Assembly: GCF_007556605.1 (NCBI RefSeq)
Contig: NZ_VJND01000013.1
Location: forward strand, 22,215-86,214
Direction of reading: 5' to 3'
Source of the DNA: Tepidimonas sediminis
Lineage (GTDB): Bacteria; Pseudomonadota; Gammaproteobacteria; Burkholderiales; Burkholderiaceae_C
Length of the DNA stretch: 64,000 nt
A model generated the notes under the pieces. It saw nothing but the letters and a program-made list of their open reading frames with translations, made no database searches and was not told the origin of the DNA. A program made the position numbers and the translations under genes. The number at the start of each line of letters is the position of its first letter. Position 1 is the stretch's first letter. Of this stretch, positions 33,454 through 42,794 are shown piece after piece.

Positions 33454-34386
33454 ATGGCCAGCGCCACCTTCGACCCCGACGCCCTCGAGTGCCTGGCCGC
33501 CATCGTCGAGGAAGGCGGCTTCGAGCGCGCCGCGCAGCGCCTGTCGATCACGCAGTCGGCGGTGTCGCAGCGGCTGCGCGCGCTGGAGGCGCAGGTGGGC
33601 ACCGTGCTGCTGGTGCGCAGCCGGCCGGTGCGTCCGACGCCGGCTGGTCAGCGCCTGCTCAAGCACGCCAAGATGATGCGGCTGCTGCGCGCGGATCTGG
33701 AGCGCGAGCTGCGCGAGCTCGACCCGACGCTGGCGCGGCGCGCGCGCGACGAGGGACGCATCTCGATCGCGATCAACGCCGACAGCATCGCCACCTGGGC
33801 ACTGGCAGCGCTGACGCCGCTGGTGCGCGATGGCGTGGCGCTGGAAATCATCCACGACGACCAGGATTTCACGCACGAGTGGCTGCGCGAGGGCCAGGTG
33901 ATGGGCTGCGTGACCACGCTGGCGCAGCCCCTGCGCGGCTGCCGGCTGGAGCCGCTGGGCCGCATGCCCTACGTCGCGGTGGCCAGCCCGGCGCTGGCGC
34001 AGCGGGTGCTGGGCGGGCGGCTGACGGCGCACAATTTCCACCGCGTGCCGTTCGTCGCCTTCAACCGCAAGGACGACCTGCAGCGCGACTTCGTCTGCCA
34101 CGCCTTCGGCCTGACGCAGGTGGGCCTGCAGCAGACTTACGTGCCCTCCTCCGAGGGGCAGGTGCGCGCGGCGCAGGCGGGCTGGGGTGTGACGGTGGTG
34201 CCGCGGACGCTGGCCGAGCCGGCGCTGGCCGAAGGCTCGCTGGTCGACGTGGCCCCGGGCGTGCGCTATGGCGTGCCGCTGCACTGGCACTGCTGGAGCC
34301 TGGCCTCCGAGGCACTGGCGCGCATCAGCGCGGCGCTGCGCGAGGCCGCGCGGACGCGGCTGGAACCGATGCAGGCGGCGGCCTGA
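33454..34386 (+). CDS. argP: ArgP/IciA-type LysR-family regulator
   Basis: A 310-residue LysR regulator with an N-terminal winged helix-turn-helix (about 8-65, FERAAQRLSITQSAVSQRLRALE) and a substrate-binding domain. The closest match by eye is ArgP/IciA, which senses lysine and arginine and usually controls the exporter gene argO/lysE. Here it diverges from dadA, not an exporter, so D-amino acid catabolism may be its regulon. Autoregulation from the shared 164-base gap is likely for this family. Confidence 0.84.
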   Translation: MASATFDPDALECLAAIVEEGGFERAAQRLSITQSAVSQRLRALEAQVGTVLLVRSRPVRPTPAGQRLLKHAKMMRLLRADLERELRELDPTLARRARDEGRISIAINADSIATWALAALTPLVRDGVALEIIHDDQDFTHEWLREGQVMGCVTTLAQPLRGCRLEPLGRMPYVAVASPALAQRVLGGRLTAHNFHRVPFVAFNRKDDLQRDFVCHAFGLTQVGLQQTYVPSSEGQVRAAQAGWGVTVVPRTLAEPALAEGSLVDVAPGVRYGVPLHWHCWSLASEALARISAALREAARTRLEPMQAAA

Positions 34387-34389
34387 CCC

Positions 34390-35640
34390 TCAGGCGGGGG
34401 CCGACTGGCGCCCCAGGCCCGGGATGCCGGACCAGATCTCGTCCAGATCCGGAATCTTCCACTGCGCCGGGTCCTCGCGCTGCTCGATGCCGACGCGGCA
34501 GGACGGCGCGGCCAGGTCGATGCGCTCGGGCACCAGACGCTCGCCGCTGCGCAGCGACAGCACCGTCTTGACCACCGGCTTGAGCAGGTTGCCGGGATTC
34601 TGCTCCACCACCACCGCCAGCCGCTGGTTGGACAGGCGCACCAGCGAGCCCACCGGGTAGATGCCCAGGCTGCGCACGAAGGCCTGGAAGATGCGCTCGT
34701 CGAAATGGCCCTTCCAGCTCGCCATGCGCTTGAGCGATTCGGCCGGATCCCAGCCGGCCTTGTACGGGCGGTTGGAGGTGATGGCGTCGTAGACGTCGCA
34801 CACGGCGCCCATGCGCGCCAGCAGCGTCAGCGCCTCGCCCTTGAGACCGTCCGGATAGCCGCCGCCGTCCATGCGCTCGTGGTGGTGCAGGCACACCTCC
34901 AGCGCCGCCTCGTCCTCGATGCCGGCGGCGCGCAGGCGCTGCCAGCCCTTGCGCGGGTGCTCGCGCACGATGGCGAACTCCCCCTCGGTGAGCCGGCCGG
35001 GCTTGTTGAGGATCTCCAGCGGGATGTCGGCCTTGCCGACGTCGTGCAGCAGCCCGGCAAAGCCCGCCGCGCGCACCTCCTCGTCCGGCAGGCCGAGCTG
35101 GCGTGCCAGCGCCACCATCAGCGCGCACACCGCCACCGAGTGCATGTAGGTGTACTCGTCGGCGGTCTTGACGCGCGCCAGGCTGATCAGCGCGCCGGCG
35201 TTGCGCGTGACGCTGTCGGCGATGTCCTCGGCCACCGCGCGCATGACCTGGCGGTCGATGGCGCGGCCCATGCGCGCGTCCTGGAACATGTCCTTGACCG
35301 CGCCGCGCGCGCTGGCCAGCAGCCGCGCGGCGCGCTGCAGCTCCTCGGACTGGCTCACCGGCTGCAGCAGCCGCTGCACGCGCTCGTCGTAGGCGCGCAG
35401 CGGCTCGGCCTCGTCGGCGGCCTCCACCGCCTCGGCCACCGGTGCCTCGGGCGGCACGTCGGCGCCCCGGCTGACGTCGATCCAGACCTCGCGCACGGCG
35501 CTGGCGCGGATGCGCGCCAAGTCCTCCGGGTCTTCCAGCAAAAAGCGGTTGCGCCAGAACGGGTGATCCAGCCACGAGCCGACGAAGCCGTGGATGTACA
35601 TGCCGAGGCGGACGTCCTCGACGCGGATGCGCTTGAGCAT
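34390..35640 (-). CDS. HD-GYP c-di-GMP phosphodiesterase (DUF3391 + HD-GYP)
   Basis: A 416-residue cytoplasmic protein with an N-terminal DUF3391 domain (about 1-120, starting MLKRIRVEDVRLGMYIHG) and a complete HD-GYP domain (about 150-340). Catalytic motifs are present: LLHDVGKADIP (HD pair), HHERMDGGGYPDGL (the GYP signature) and DVYDAITSNRPYK. It probably hydrolyses c-di-GMP to GMP. TATCAT ends six bases before the ATG on this strand, with no Shine-Dalgarno sequence. Together with LapD and LapG it supports c-di-GMP control of biofilm in this organism. Confidence 0.93.
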   Translation of the reverse strand: MLKRIRVEDVRLGMYIHGFVGSWLDHPFWRNRFLLEDPEDLARIRASAVREVWIDVSRGADVPPEAPVAEAVEAADEAEPLRAYDERVQRLLQPVSQSEELQRAARLLASARGAVKDMFQDARMGRAIDRQVMRAVAEDIADSVTRNAGALISLARVKTADEYTYMHSVAVCALMVALARQLGLPDEEVRAAGFAGLLHDVGKADIPLEILNKPGRLTEGEFAIVREHPRKGWQRLRAAGIEDEAALEVCLHHHERMDGGGYPDGLKGEALTLLARMGAVCDVYDAITSNRPYKAGWDPAESLKRMASWKGHFDERIFQAFVRSLGIYPVGSLVRLSNQRLAVVVEQNPGNLLKPVVKTVLSLRSGERLVPERIDLAAPSCRVGIEQREDPAQWKIPDLDEIWSGIPGLGRQSAPA

Positions 35641-35672
35641 GGGTCGATGATACCCCGGGGGGGCTGCGCACG

Positions 35673-36533
35673 TCAGGCCGTCCAGGCCAGCGTCACCACG
35701 CCCAGCGGATCATGGCCGGCCTGCTCGCCCTTGTCGGCGTAGCCGAGCGGGTTGGCCACCACACGGCAGCGGCCGGCGCGGTAGTCGTGGCGGCAGTGCA
35801 CGTGGCCGTGCAGCCACAGGTCGGCCTGCTCCAGCAGGTCGTCCAGCGCGTTGCAGAAGCCCGCCGTGCCCGGTTGCACGCCGTAGCGCGGATCGGCGCT
35901 GCGCAGGCTGGGGGCGAAGTGCGTCACCACCACCGTGGGGCCGGCGAACGGTTCGGCCAGCGCCGCGGCCAGCCAGCGCTGGCATGCCAGCGCCTGCTCG
36001 CGCATCGCCGCGGCGTCGAACAGCGCGCCGTGGCGCTGCGTGGCCGCCTGCGCCAGGTAGTGGTTGGCGGCGCGGAAGGCGCGTTCGCGCTGGCGCTCGC
36101 GGTGGCGCAGCGGATCGGCGATCGGCCGCGCCTTGCCCTTGCGCCGCTCGGGCACCTCGGCCAGCGCGTCGTAGTCGGCCCACAGCGTCGTGCCGACGAA
36201 GCGCACGCCGCGCAGCACGTGCGTGGCGCACTCCAGCCACACCAGACCGTGACGCGCGCACGCCGCGCGCAGCCCGGCGTGGGCCTCGTCCCAGTCGAGC
36301 GCGTCGTACTCATGGTTGCCGGGCACGAACAGCACCGGCACCGGCCAGCCGGCAAAGCGCGCCAGCCCCCAGTCCGGCTCGGTCATCTTCACCTGCCCCG
36401 TGCGGTCGCGCTGGTAGGAGCCGATGTCGCCGGCCAGCACCAGCACGTCGGCGCCGGCGGCCGGGCGCGGCTGCCAGTCCGGGTGGGCCTCCAGGTGCAG
36501 ATCCGACAGCAGCTGAATGCGCAGCTCAGGCAT
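35673..36533 (-). CDS. Calcineurin-like metallophosphoesterase
   Basis: A 286-residue protein with all five metallophosphoesterase motifs: LSDLHLE, the AGDIGS pair, PGNHEYD, VVTHFAPS and LHGHVH. It could act on nucleotides or other phosphate esters; the substrate is unknown. The ATG at 36533 sits inside the end of the upstream LysR gene (8-base overlap), so the two are translationally coupled. A GTG one codon earlier is the alternative start. Confidence 0.88.
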   Translation of the reverse strand: MPELRIQLLSDLHLEAHPDWQPRPAAGADVLVLAGDIGSYQRDRTGQVKMTEPDWGLARFAGWPVPVLFVPGNHEYDALDWDEAHAGLRAACARHGLVWLECATHVLRGVRFVGTTLWADYDALAEVPERRKGKARPIADPLRHRERQRERAFRAANHYLAQAATQRHGALFDAAAMREQALACQRWLAAALAEPFAGPTVVVTHFAPSLRSADPRYGVQPGTAGFCNALDDLLEQADLWLHGHVHCRHDYRAGRCRVVANPLGYADKGEQAGHDPLGVVTLAWTA

Positions 36534-37497
36534 CACGCGCCTCCAGCCCGGCGGCGGCCACCGCGCGCTGCACCGCCGCGCGCAGCCAGCGCTGCGCCGC
36601 GCTGCCCTCGGTGCCGCGGTGCCACAGCATGTCCACGTGCACCGGCGGGACCGGCAGCGGCAGCGGCTGCGTGGCCAGCGCCTCGGCGTGGCCGGTGGCG
36701 CTCAGGAAATGCTGCGGCAGCACCGTCAGCAGATCGGAGCTGGCCACCACCTGTCCGGCGGTGAAGAACTGGTTGACCGTCAGCACGATGCGGCGCCGGC
36801 GCGACAGCGCCGCCAGCGCCTCGTCGACGAAGCCAAACGGCCGCCCGGAAAAGCTCACCAGCAGGTGGCGCGCGGCGCAGTAGGCGTCCAGCGTCAGCGG
36901 CGCCTGCGCCAGCGGATGCCCGCGGCGCATCGCCACCACGTAGCGACCGTGGTAGAGACGCCGCCACAGGAAGCGCGGCACCTGCTCCTGCAGATGCGTG
37001 GCGCCGAGCTCGGCCAGCACGCCGGGAAAGTAACCGATCGCCAGGTCCACGCCGCCGCCGTCCAGCAACGGCCGCGGGTCGCGCGTGGTCAGCGGCAGCA
37101 CGCGCAGCGTCACCCCTGGGGCTTCGGCGTCCAGGATCGCCACCAGCCCCGGGATCACCTTCGACGCCGTGGCATCGGCCATCGCCAGCACGAAGGCGTC
37201 CTGGGCGCGCGCCGGCTCGAACGGCCCCGGCGCCAGCGATTCACGCAGCCGCTGCAGCGCCTCGCGCACCGCCGGCCACAGCTGCAGCGCATACGGCGTC
37301 GGCTCCACCCCGTAGCCACTGCGGCGCACCAGCTCGTCGTCCAGCAGCACGCGCAGGCGCCGCAACGCGTTGCTGACCGCCGGCTGCGACAGCGCCAGGT
37401 TGTGCGCCGCCCGCGTCAGGCTGCGCTCGGCCATCACTTCGTCGAAGACGCGCAGCAGGTTGAGGTCCAGCGTGCGGAAGTTGACCTTTTGTATCAC
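36526..37497 (-). CDS. LysR-family transcriptional regulator
   Basis: A 323-residue LysR regulator with the NodD/LeuO-like N-terminus MIQKVNFRTLDLNLLRVFDE and helix-turn-helix RSLTRAAHNLALSQPAVSNALRRL (about 25-48, split here by the motif limit). The ligand domain follows (about 95-305). The target is not evident; candidates are the overlapping phosphoesterase gene and the divergent membrane-protein gene, whose promoter lies in the AT-rich 103-base gap. Confidence 0.86.
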   Translation of the reverse strand: MIQKVNFRTLDLNLLRVFDEVMAERSLTRAAHNLALSQPAVSNALRRLRVLLDDELVRRSGYGVEPTPYALQLWPAVREALQRLRESLAPGPFEPARAQDAFVLAMADATASKVIPGLVAILDAEAPGVTLRVLPLTTRDPRPLLDGGGVDLAIGYFPGVLAELGATHLQEQVPRFLWRRLYHGRYVVAMRRGHPLAQAPLTLDAYCAARHLLVSFSGRPFGFVDEALAALSRRRRIVLTVNQFFTAGQVVASSDLLTVLPQHFLSATGHAEALATQPLPLPVPPVHVDMLWHRGTEGSAAQRWLRAAVQRAVAAAGLEARDA

Positions 37498-37542
37498 CAG
37501 GATGAATGTAAGGCATTCCCAATCAAAAGTTGAAAAACATAC

Positions 37543-37580
37543 GGGAAAACCCTAACCTACGGCCATCCCCATGTTGCATC
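37543..37580 (+). promoter_or_regulatory. GGG-N4-CCCTA box and promoter of the 37.6-kb membrane-protein gene
   Basis: GGGAAAACCCTAACC (37543-37557) lies where the -35 would be for a weak TGCATC -10 at 37575-37580. The same arrangement is found at both porin promoters. Confidence 0.45.
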
Positions 37581-37600
37581 GCATCAAGCAGGAGATCGCC

Positions 37601-38152
37601 ATGAGCACGATCCTGACCTCCGCCGCCGCCCCCCTCCCCACCCGGGAGGATGGCCGCGGCTCGCACGTCGACGCCGCGCGCCACGCGGTGGCCCCGCGCG
37701 CGCTGGCCACGCTGCTGCTGGCCGCCGGCGTGGCGGCACTGGCCGTCGTCACCGACCGTCTGGTCGACACATGGGCCGACGGGCACCTGCTGGCCGCCTG
37801 GGTGCTGATGTGGGCCGTGGTGTTCCTCGGCAGCGTGCTGCTGGCCTCGCCGGCGCGCCACGCGGCGCAGCGCGTCGGCCAGTGGGCGGACGCCTGGGCC
37901 CGCCAGCGTGCGCTGGCCCGCGCCGAGGCGCGCACCGCCGCGCTGGCGCGGCGCGACGCCCGCCTGCAGGCCGAGCTGGAGGCGCTGCGCACGCGCGCCG
38001 AATCGGCACCGCAGGCGTGGCACGAGGCGCTGGCGCCGCTGGGCCCGTCGCTGGATGTCGAGGCCACCGCCGCGGCGGCACGCTGGGCGCTCAGCGACGC
38101 CGAGCTGGTGGCGATGCCCGACGGCCGCCGCTACAGCCTGTACTACGTCTGA
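37601..38152 (+). CDS. Two-helix membrane protein of unknown function
   Basis: A 183-residue protein, starting MSTILTSAAAPL with an AGGAGA ribosome-binding site. It has two hydrophobic helices (about 36-54 and 66-84) and then an Arg/Ala/Glu-rich segment (about 90-140) with coiled-coil character. The C-terminus ends in PDGRRYSLYYV. I do not recognise a named family. An in-frame ATG ten codons earlier lacks a ribosome-binding site. Its promoter resembles the porin promoters, which hints at co-regulation. Confidence 0.7.
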   Translation: MSTILTSAAAPLPTREDGRGSHVDAARHAVAPRALATLLLAAGVAALAVVTDRLVDTWADGHLLAAWVLMWAVVFLGSVLLASPARHAAQRVGQWADAWARQRALARAEARTAALARRDARLQAELEALRTRAESAPQAWHEALAPLGPSLDVEATAAAARWALSDAELVAMPDGRRYSLYYV

Positions 38153-38156
38153 AACC

Positions 38157-38195
38157 GGCGCCGCCGCAGCCGGTCGGCACCGCTGCGGCGGCGCC
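38157..38195. terminator. 14-bp hairpin between converging genes
   Basis: A perfect 14-bp inverted repeat, GGCGCCGCCGCAGC (38157-38170) and GCTGCGGCGGCGCC (38182-38195), separates the membrane-protein gene from pckG. It lacks a T-tract but is strong enough to act in both directions. Confidence 0.55.
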
Positions 38196-38199
38196 AGCA

Positions 38200-40071
38200 T
38201 CAACCCAGGATGCGGCGCGCCATGCGGGCGCGCACTTCCTCCAGCTCGGCTGGCAGGCGCGGGGCCAGGCGCTCGAACAGCTCCGCGTGCTGGGCCAGCT
38301 CGCGCGCCCAGTGCGCCGGCACCATGTCGGTGACGGCGGCGAAGCGCTCGCGCCCGAAGTCCAGCCCCTCCCAGTGCATCTCGTCGTAGACGGGGCTGAG
38401 ACCGAAGGCGTGATCCTCGCCGGCGACGCGCCCCTCCAGGCGGTCGATGATCCACTTCAGCACCCGCATGTTCTCGCCGTAGCCCGGCCAGATGAAACGC
38501 CCTTCGGCATCCTTGCGGAACCAGTTGACGCAGAAGATGCGCGGCAGCGTGCGGCCCGACTCCTCCAGCCGGTGCTCGACGTCGAGCCAGTGGCGGAAGT
38601 AGTCGCCCATGTGGTAGCCGCAGAACGGCAGCATGGCGAAAGGATCGCGCCGCACCACCCCCTGCGCGCCGAACGCCGCCGCGGTGGTCTCCGAGCCCAT
38701 CGTGGCGGCCATGTAGACGCCCTCCATCCAGGTGCGCGCCTCGGTGACCAGCGGCACGGTGTCGCTGCGCCGCCCGCCGAAGACGAAGGCATCGATCGGC
38801 ACACCCTCCGGATCGTCCCACTGGGCGTCCAGCGCCGGGTTGTTGGTGGCCGCGACAGTGAAGCGGGCGTTGGGGTGCGCGGCCTTGCGCCCGGCGGCCC
38901 CGTCGGCCGGCGTCCAGTCCTTGCCCTGCCAGTCCAGGCAGTGCGCGGGCGCCGGACCCATGCCTTCCCACCAGACGTCGCCGTCGTCGGTCAGCGCCAC
39001 GTTGGTGAAGATGACGTCGCGCCGCAGGCTGGCCATGCAGTTCGGGTTGGTGGCGTCGTTGGTGCCGGGCGCGACGCCAAAGTAGCCGGCCTCGGGGTTG
39101 ATGGCGTAGAGCCGCCCGTCCGCATGCGGCTTGATCCAGGCGATGTCGTCGCCGATGGTGGTGACCTTCCAGCCCTCGAAGCCCTTGGGCGGCACCAGCA
39201 TCGCGAAGTTGGTCTTGCCGCAGGCGCTCGGAAACGCCGCGGCGATGTGGTACTTGCGCCCCTCGGGGCTGGTGACGGCCAGAATCAGCATGTGCTCGGC
39301 CAGCCAGCCCTCGTCGCGCCCCATGACCGAGGCGATGCGCAGCGCCAGGCACTTCTTGCCCAGCAGCGCGTTGCCGCCATAGCCCGAGCCGTAAGACCAG
39401 ATCTCGCGCGTCTCGGGATAGTGGACGATGTACTTGGTGGTCGGGTTGCACGGCCACGGCACGTCGGCCTGCCCCGGCGCCAGCGGGGCGCCCACGCTGT
39501 GCACGCACGGCACGAAATGGCCGTCGCTGCCCAGCACGTCGTAGACGGCGCGCCCCATGCGGGTCATGAGCCTCATGCTCACGACGACGTACGGGCTGTC
39601 GGTCAGCTCCACGCCGATCTGCGCGATCCGCGAACCCAGCGGCCCCATGCTGAAGGGCACCACGTACATGGTGCGGCCGCGCATGCAGCCGTCGAACAGG
39701 CCCGGCTGACCGTCGCGCCCGTGCTGCAGGATGGCGCGCATTTCGGCCGGATCGACCCAGTTGTTGGTCGGCCCGGCGTCCTCGCGCCGCGCGCTGCAGA
39801 TGAAGGTGCGATCCTCCACGCGCGCGACGTCGGAGGGATCGGTCCACGCCAGGTAGGCGTTGGGGCGCTTGGCCGGGTCGAGCCGCCTGAGCGTGCCGGC
39901 GGCCACCATCTGCTCGCACAGGCGGTCGTACTCGGCCTGGCTGCCGTCGCACCACACGATGCGGTCGGGCTTGCACAGCGCGGCCATCTCGGCCACCCAG
40001 GCGATCAGGCGGGCATGCTGGACGCAGGACGGGGGATGGAGCTTGACCCCCGGCATCATCGGAGCGTTCAT
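38200..40071 (-). CDS. pckG: Phosphoenolpyruvate carboxykinase (GTP)
   Basis: GTP-dependent PEPCK, which converts oxaloacetate to phosphoenolpyruvate for gluconeogenesis. It has 623 residues, the length of the GTP class. The nucleotide-binding kinase-1 loop is FPSACGKTN, and the active-site cysteine lies in this loop, a mark of GTP-dependent enzymes. Also present are [10 protein letters not shown], the substrate-binding NNWVDP and the C-terminal [20 protein letters not shown]. Start at the ATG at 40071; its promoter has a TACAAT -10 some 75 bases upstream. Confidence 0.96.
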   Translation of the reverse strand: MNAPMMPGVKLHPPSCVQHARLIAWVAEMAALCKPDRIVWCDGSQAEYDRLCEQMVAAGTLRRLDPAKRPNAYLAWTDPSDVARVEDRTFICSARREDAGPTNNWVDPAEMRAILQHGRDGQPGLFDGCMRGRTMYVVPFSMGPLGSRIAQIGVELTDSPYVVVSMRLMTRMGRAVYDVLGSDGHFVPCVHSVGAPLAPGQADVPWPCNPTTKYIVHYPETREIWSYGSGYGGNALLGKKCLALRIASVMGRDEGWLAEHMLILAVTSPEGRKYHIAAAFPSACGKTNFAMLVPPKGFEGWKVTTIGDDIAWIKPHADGRLYAINPEAGYFGVAPGTNDATNPNCMASLRRDVIFTNVALTDDGDVWWEGMGPAPAHCLDWQGKDWTPADGAAGRKAAHPNARFTVAATNNPALDAQWDDPEGVPIDAFVFGGRRSDTVPLVTEARTWMEGVYMAATMGSETTAAAFGAQGVVRRDPFAMLPFCGYHMGDYFRHWLDVEHRLEESGRTLPRIFCVNWFRKDAEGRFIWPGYGENMRVLKWIIDRLEGRVAGEDHAFGLSPVYDEMHWEGLDFGRERFAAVTDMVPAHWARELAQHAELFERLAPRLPAELEEVRARMARRILG

Positions 40072-40145
40072 CGGCGCGGGTACCTCGACACGGACACGAA
40101 TGGCGTCGGCGCTCGGCAACCCCGGCACCGGACGGCGGCGCGTCC

Positions 40146-40174
40146 ATTGTAGGCACGGACCCGGCACGAACATC
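40146..40174 (-). promoter_or_regulatory. Promoter of pckG
   Basis: TACAAT on the minus strand (40151-40146), with a weak -35 (GATGTT, 40174-40169) at 17-base spacing. The -10 and spacer share 20 of 22 bases with the tolC-ompA promoter at 12197-12218. The rest of the 290-base gap between pckG and the next gene holds the terminator described below and nothing else I can identify. Confidence 0.55.
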
Positions 40175-40290
40175 AGCCGGATCGCGGCCGTCTCATGCAA
40201 AACGTGCATGAAGGCATGACGATCCGATGACGCCGACGCGACGGAACCGCGGCACGGCGCCGCGCGCCGCCCCGACCACGACGTGCCCCC

Positions 40291-40332
40291 AAAACGACAC
40301 CACCCCGGCGGCCGGACGGCACGCCGGGGTGG
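40291..40332 (-). terminator. Intrinsic terminator of the 46-residue membrane protein gene
   Basis: On the minus strand an 11-bp perfect stem (CCACCCCGGCG with CGCCGGGGTGG, 40332-40300) is followed five bases later by TTTT (40294-40291). It lies 30 bases after the gene's stop codon. Confidence 0.7.
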
Positions 40333-40361
40333 CATTCCGAAGCAAGGAGACGGCGCCGGCC

Positions 40362-40502
40362 TCAGCCCATCATCACGGCGATGAAGGCCAGCAGGAACAT
40401 CAGGATCGCCCCCGCCAGCGGGATCAGCCAAGGGATCACGTGTACGATCGACTCGGCCACGTCGGGCTCGTGTTGCGGCGCGGGCGCGTGGGCGTGTGCC
40501 AT
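40362..40502 (-). CDS. 46-residue single-pass membrane protein
   Basis: A short gene for a protein with a His/Pro/Ala-rich N-terminus ([17 protein letters not shown]) and one long hydrophobic helix (about 22-45) ending FIAVMMG. The gene has a GGAG ribosome-binding site, an upstream TTGACT promoter-like element (40550-40545) and an intrinsic terminator, so it is a complete unit. The function is not known to me. Confidence 0.75.
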   Translation of the reverse strand: MAHAHAPAPQHEPDVAESIVHVIPWLIPLAGAILMFLLAFIAVMMG

Positions 40503-40580
40503 GGTGCGGGGGCTCCTGTGTCGTTGTCCAACCCGGTTGATTTTAGTCAAAAGCCTGCGCGCGCGGCATGCGCGCAAACC

Positions 40581-41315
40581 CTGCCCGCGCAGGCGCTGGT
40601 GCTGGCCGCCGGACGCGGGCAGCGCATGCGGCCGCTGACCGACCGCACGCCCAAGCCGCTGCTGACGGTGCGCGGCCGCCCGCTGCTCGTGTGGCACCTG
40701 CACGCGCTGGCGCGCGGCGGCGTGCGGCGGGTGCTCGTCAACACCGCCTGGCTGGGCGAGCAGATCCCGGCCGCACTCGGCTGCGCGCACGCCACGCCGT
40801 GGGGCGAGGTGGCGCTGGCCTACTCGATGGAGGGCGAGGACTTCGGCCACGCGCTGGAGACCGCCGGCGGCATCGCGCGCGCGTTGCCGCGGCTGGAGGA
40901 TCCGTTCTGGCTGGTGGCGGGCGACGTGCACGCGCCCGACTTCCCGTTCGACGAGGCCCGGCGCGCCGCCTTCGCGCGCGGCGACGATCTGGCGCACCTG
41001 TGGCTGGTGGCCAACCCCCCGCACCACCCGGGCGGCGACTTCGGGCTCGACGGCGGACGGGCCCTGGACCTGCCCGAGGACGATGGGCGGCCGCGCTGGA
41101 CCTACAGCACGATCGCGCTGCTGCGCCATGCGCTGTTCCACCCCCCCTGGTGCGACATCCCGCCTGGCAACCCCCACGGCGTGGTGGCGCCGCTGGCACC
41201 GCTGCTGCGCCGCGCGATGGCCGCCGGCCGCGTCGGCGCCGAGCGCTGGCCGGGCACCTGGACCGACGTCGGCACGCCGGAGCGCCTGGCGGCGTTGCAG
41301 GCCGCCCCGGACTGA
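40581..41315 (+). CDS. murU: Nucleotidyltransferase, MurU-like (N-acetylmuramate-1-phosphate uridylyltransferase)
   Basis: A sugar-nucleotide pyrophosphorylase of about 240 residues. The nucleotide-binding signature ALVLAAGRGQRMRPLTDRTP and KPLL, and the GTWTDVGTPERLAAL C-terminus, match the MurU/RmlA-like group that recycles cell-wall amino sugars to UDP-MurNAc. No ATG, GTG or TTG precedes LVLAAGRG in frame at a sensible place. I use a CTG at 40581, the first plausible codon, but an ATG at 40568 one frame away hints at a possible indel. The partner kinase AmgK is not in the window; the call to MurU over other nucleotidyltransferases is moderate. Confidence 0.72.
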   Translation: MPAQALVLAAGRGQRMRPLTDRTPKPLLTVRGRPLLVWHLHALARGGVRRVLVNTAWLGEQIPAALGCAHATPWGEVALAYSMEGEDFGHALETAGGIARALPRLEDPFWLVAGDVHAPDFPFDEARRAAFARGDDLAHLWLVANPPHHPGGDFGLDGGRALDLPEDDGRPRWTYSTIALLRHALFHPPWCDIPPGNPHGVVAPLAPLLRRAMAAGRVGAERWPGTWTDVGTPERLAALQAAPD

Positions 41316-41377
41316 GACCGGCGGAGGTCACCCGCGCCGGCCGGGCGGCGCCCGCGGGGCCCGCCTATCATTGGCGC

Positions 41378-42778
<1,401 letters not shown>

Positions 42779-42794
42779 GCCGACCGGGGTGTCC

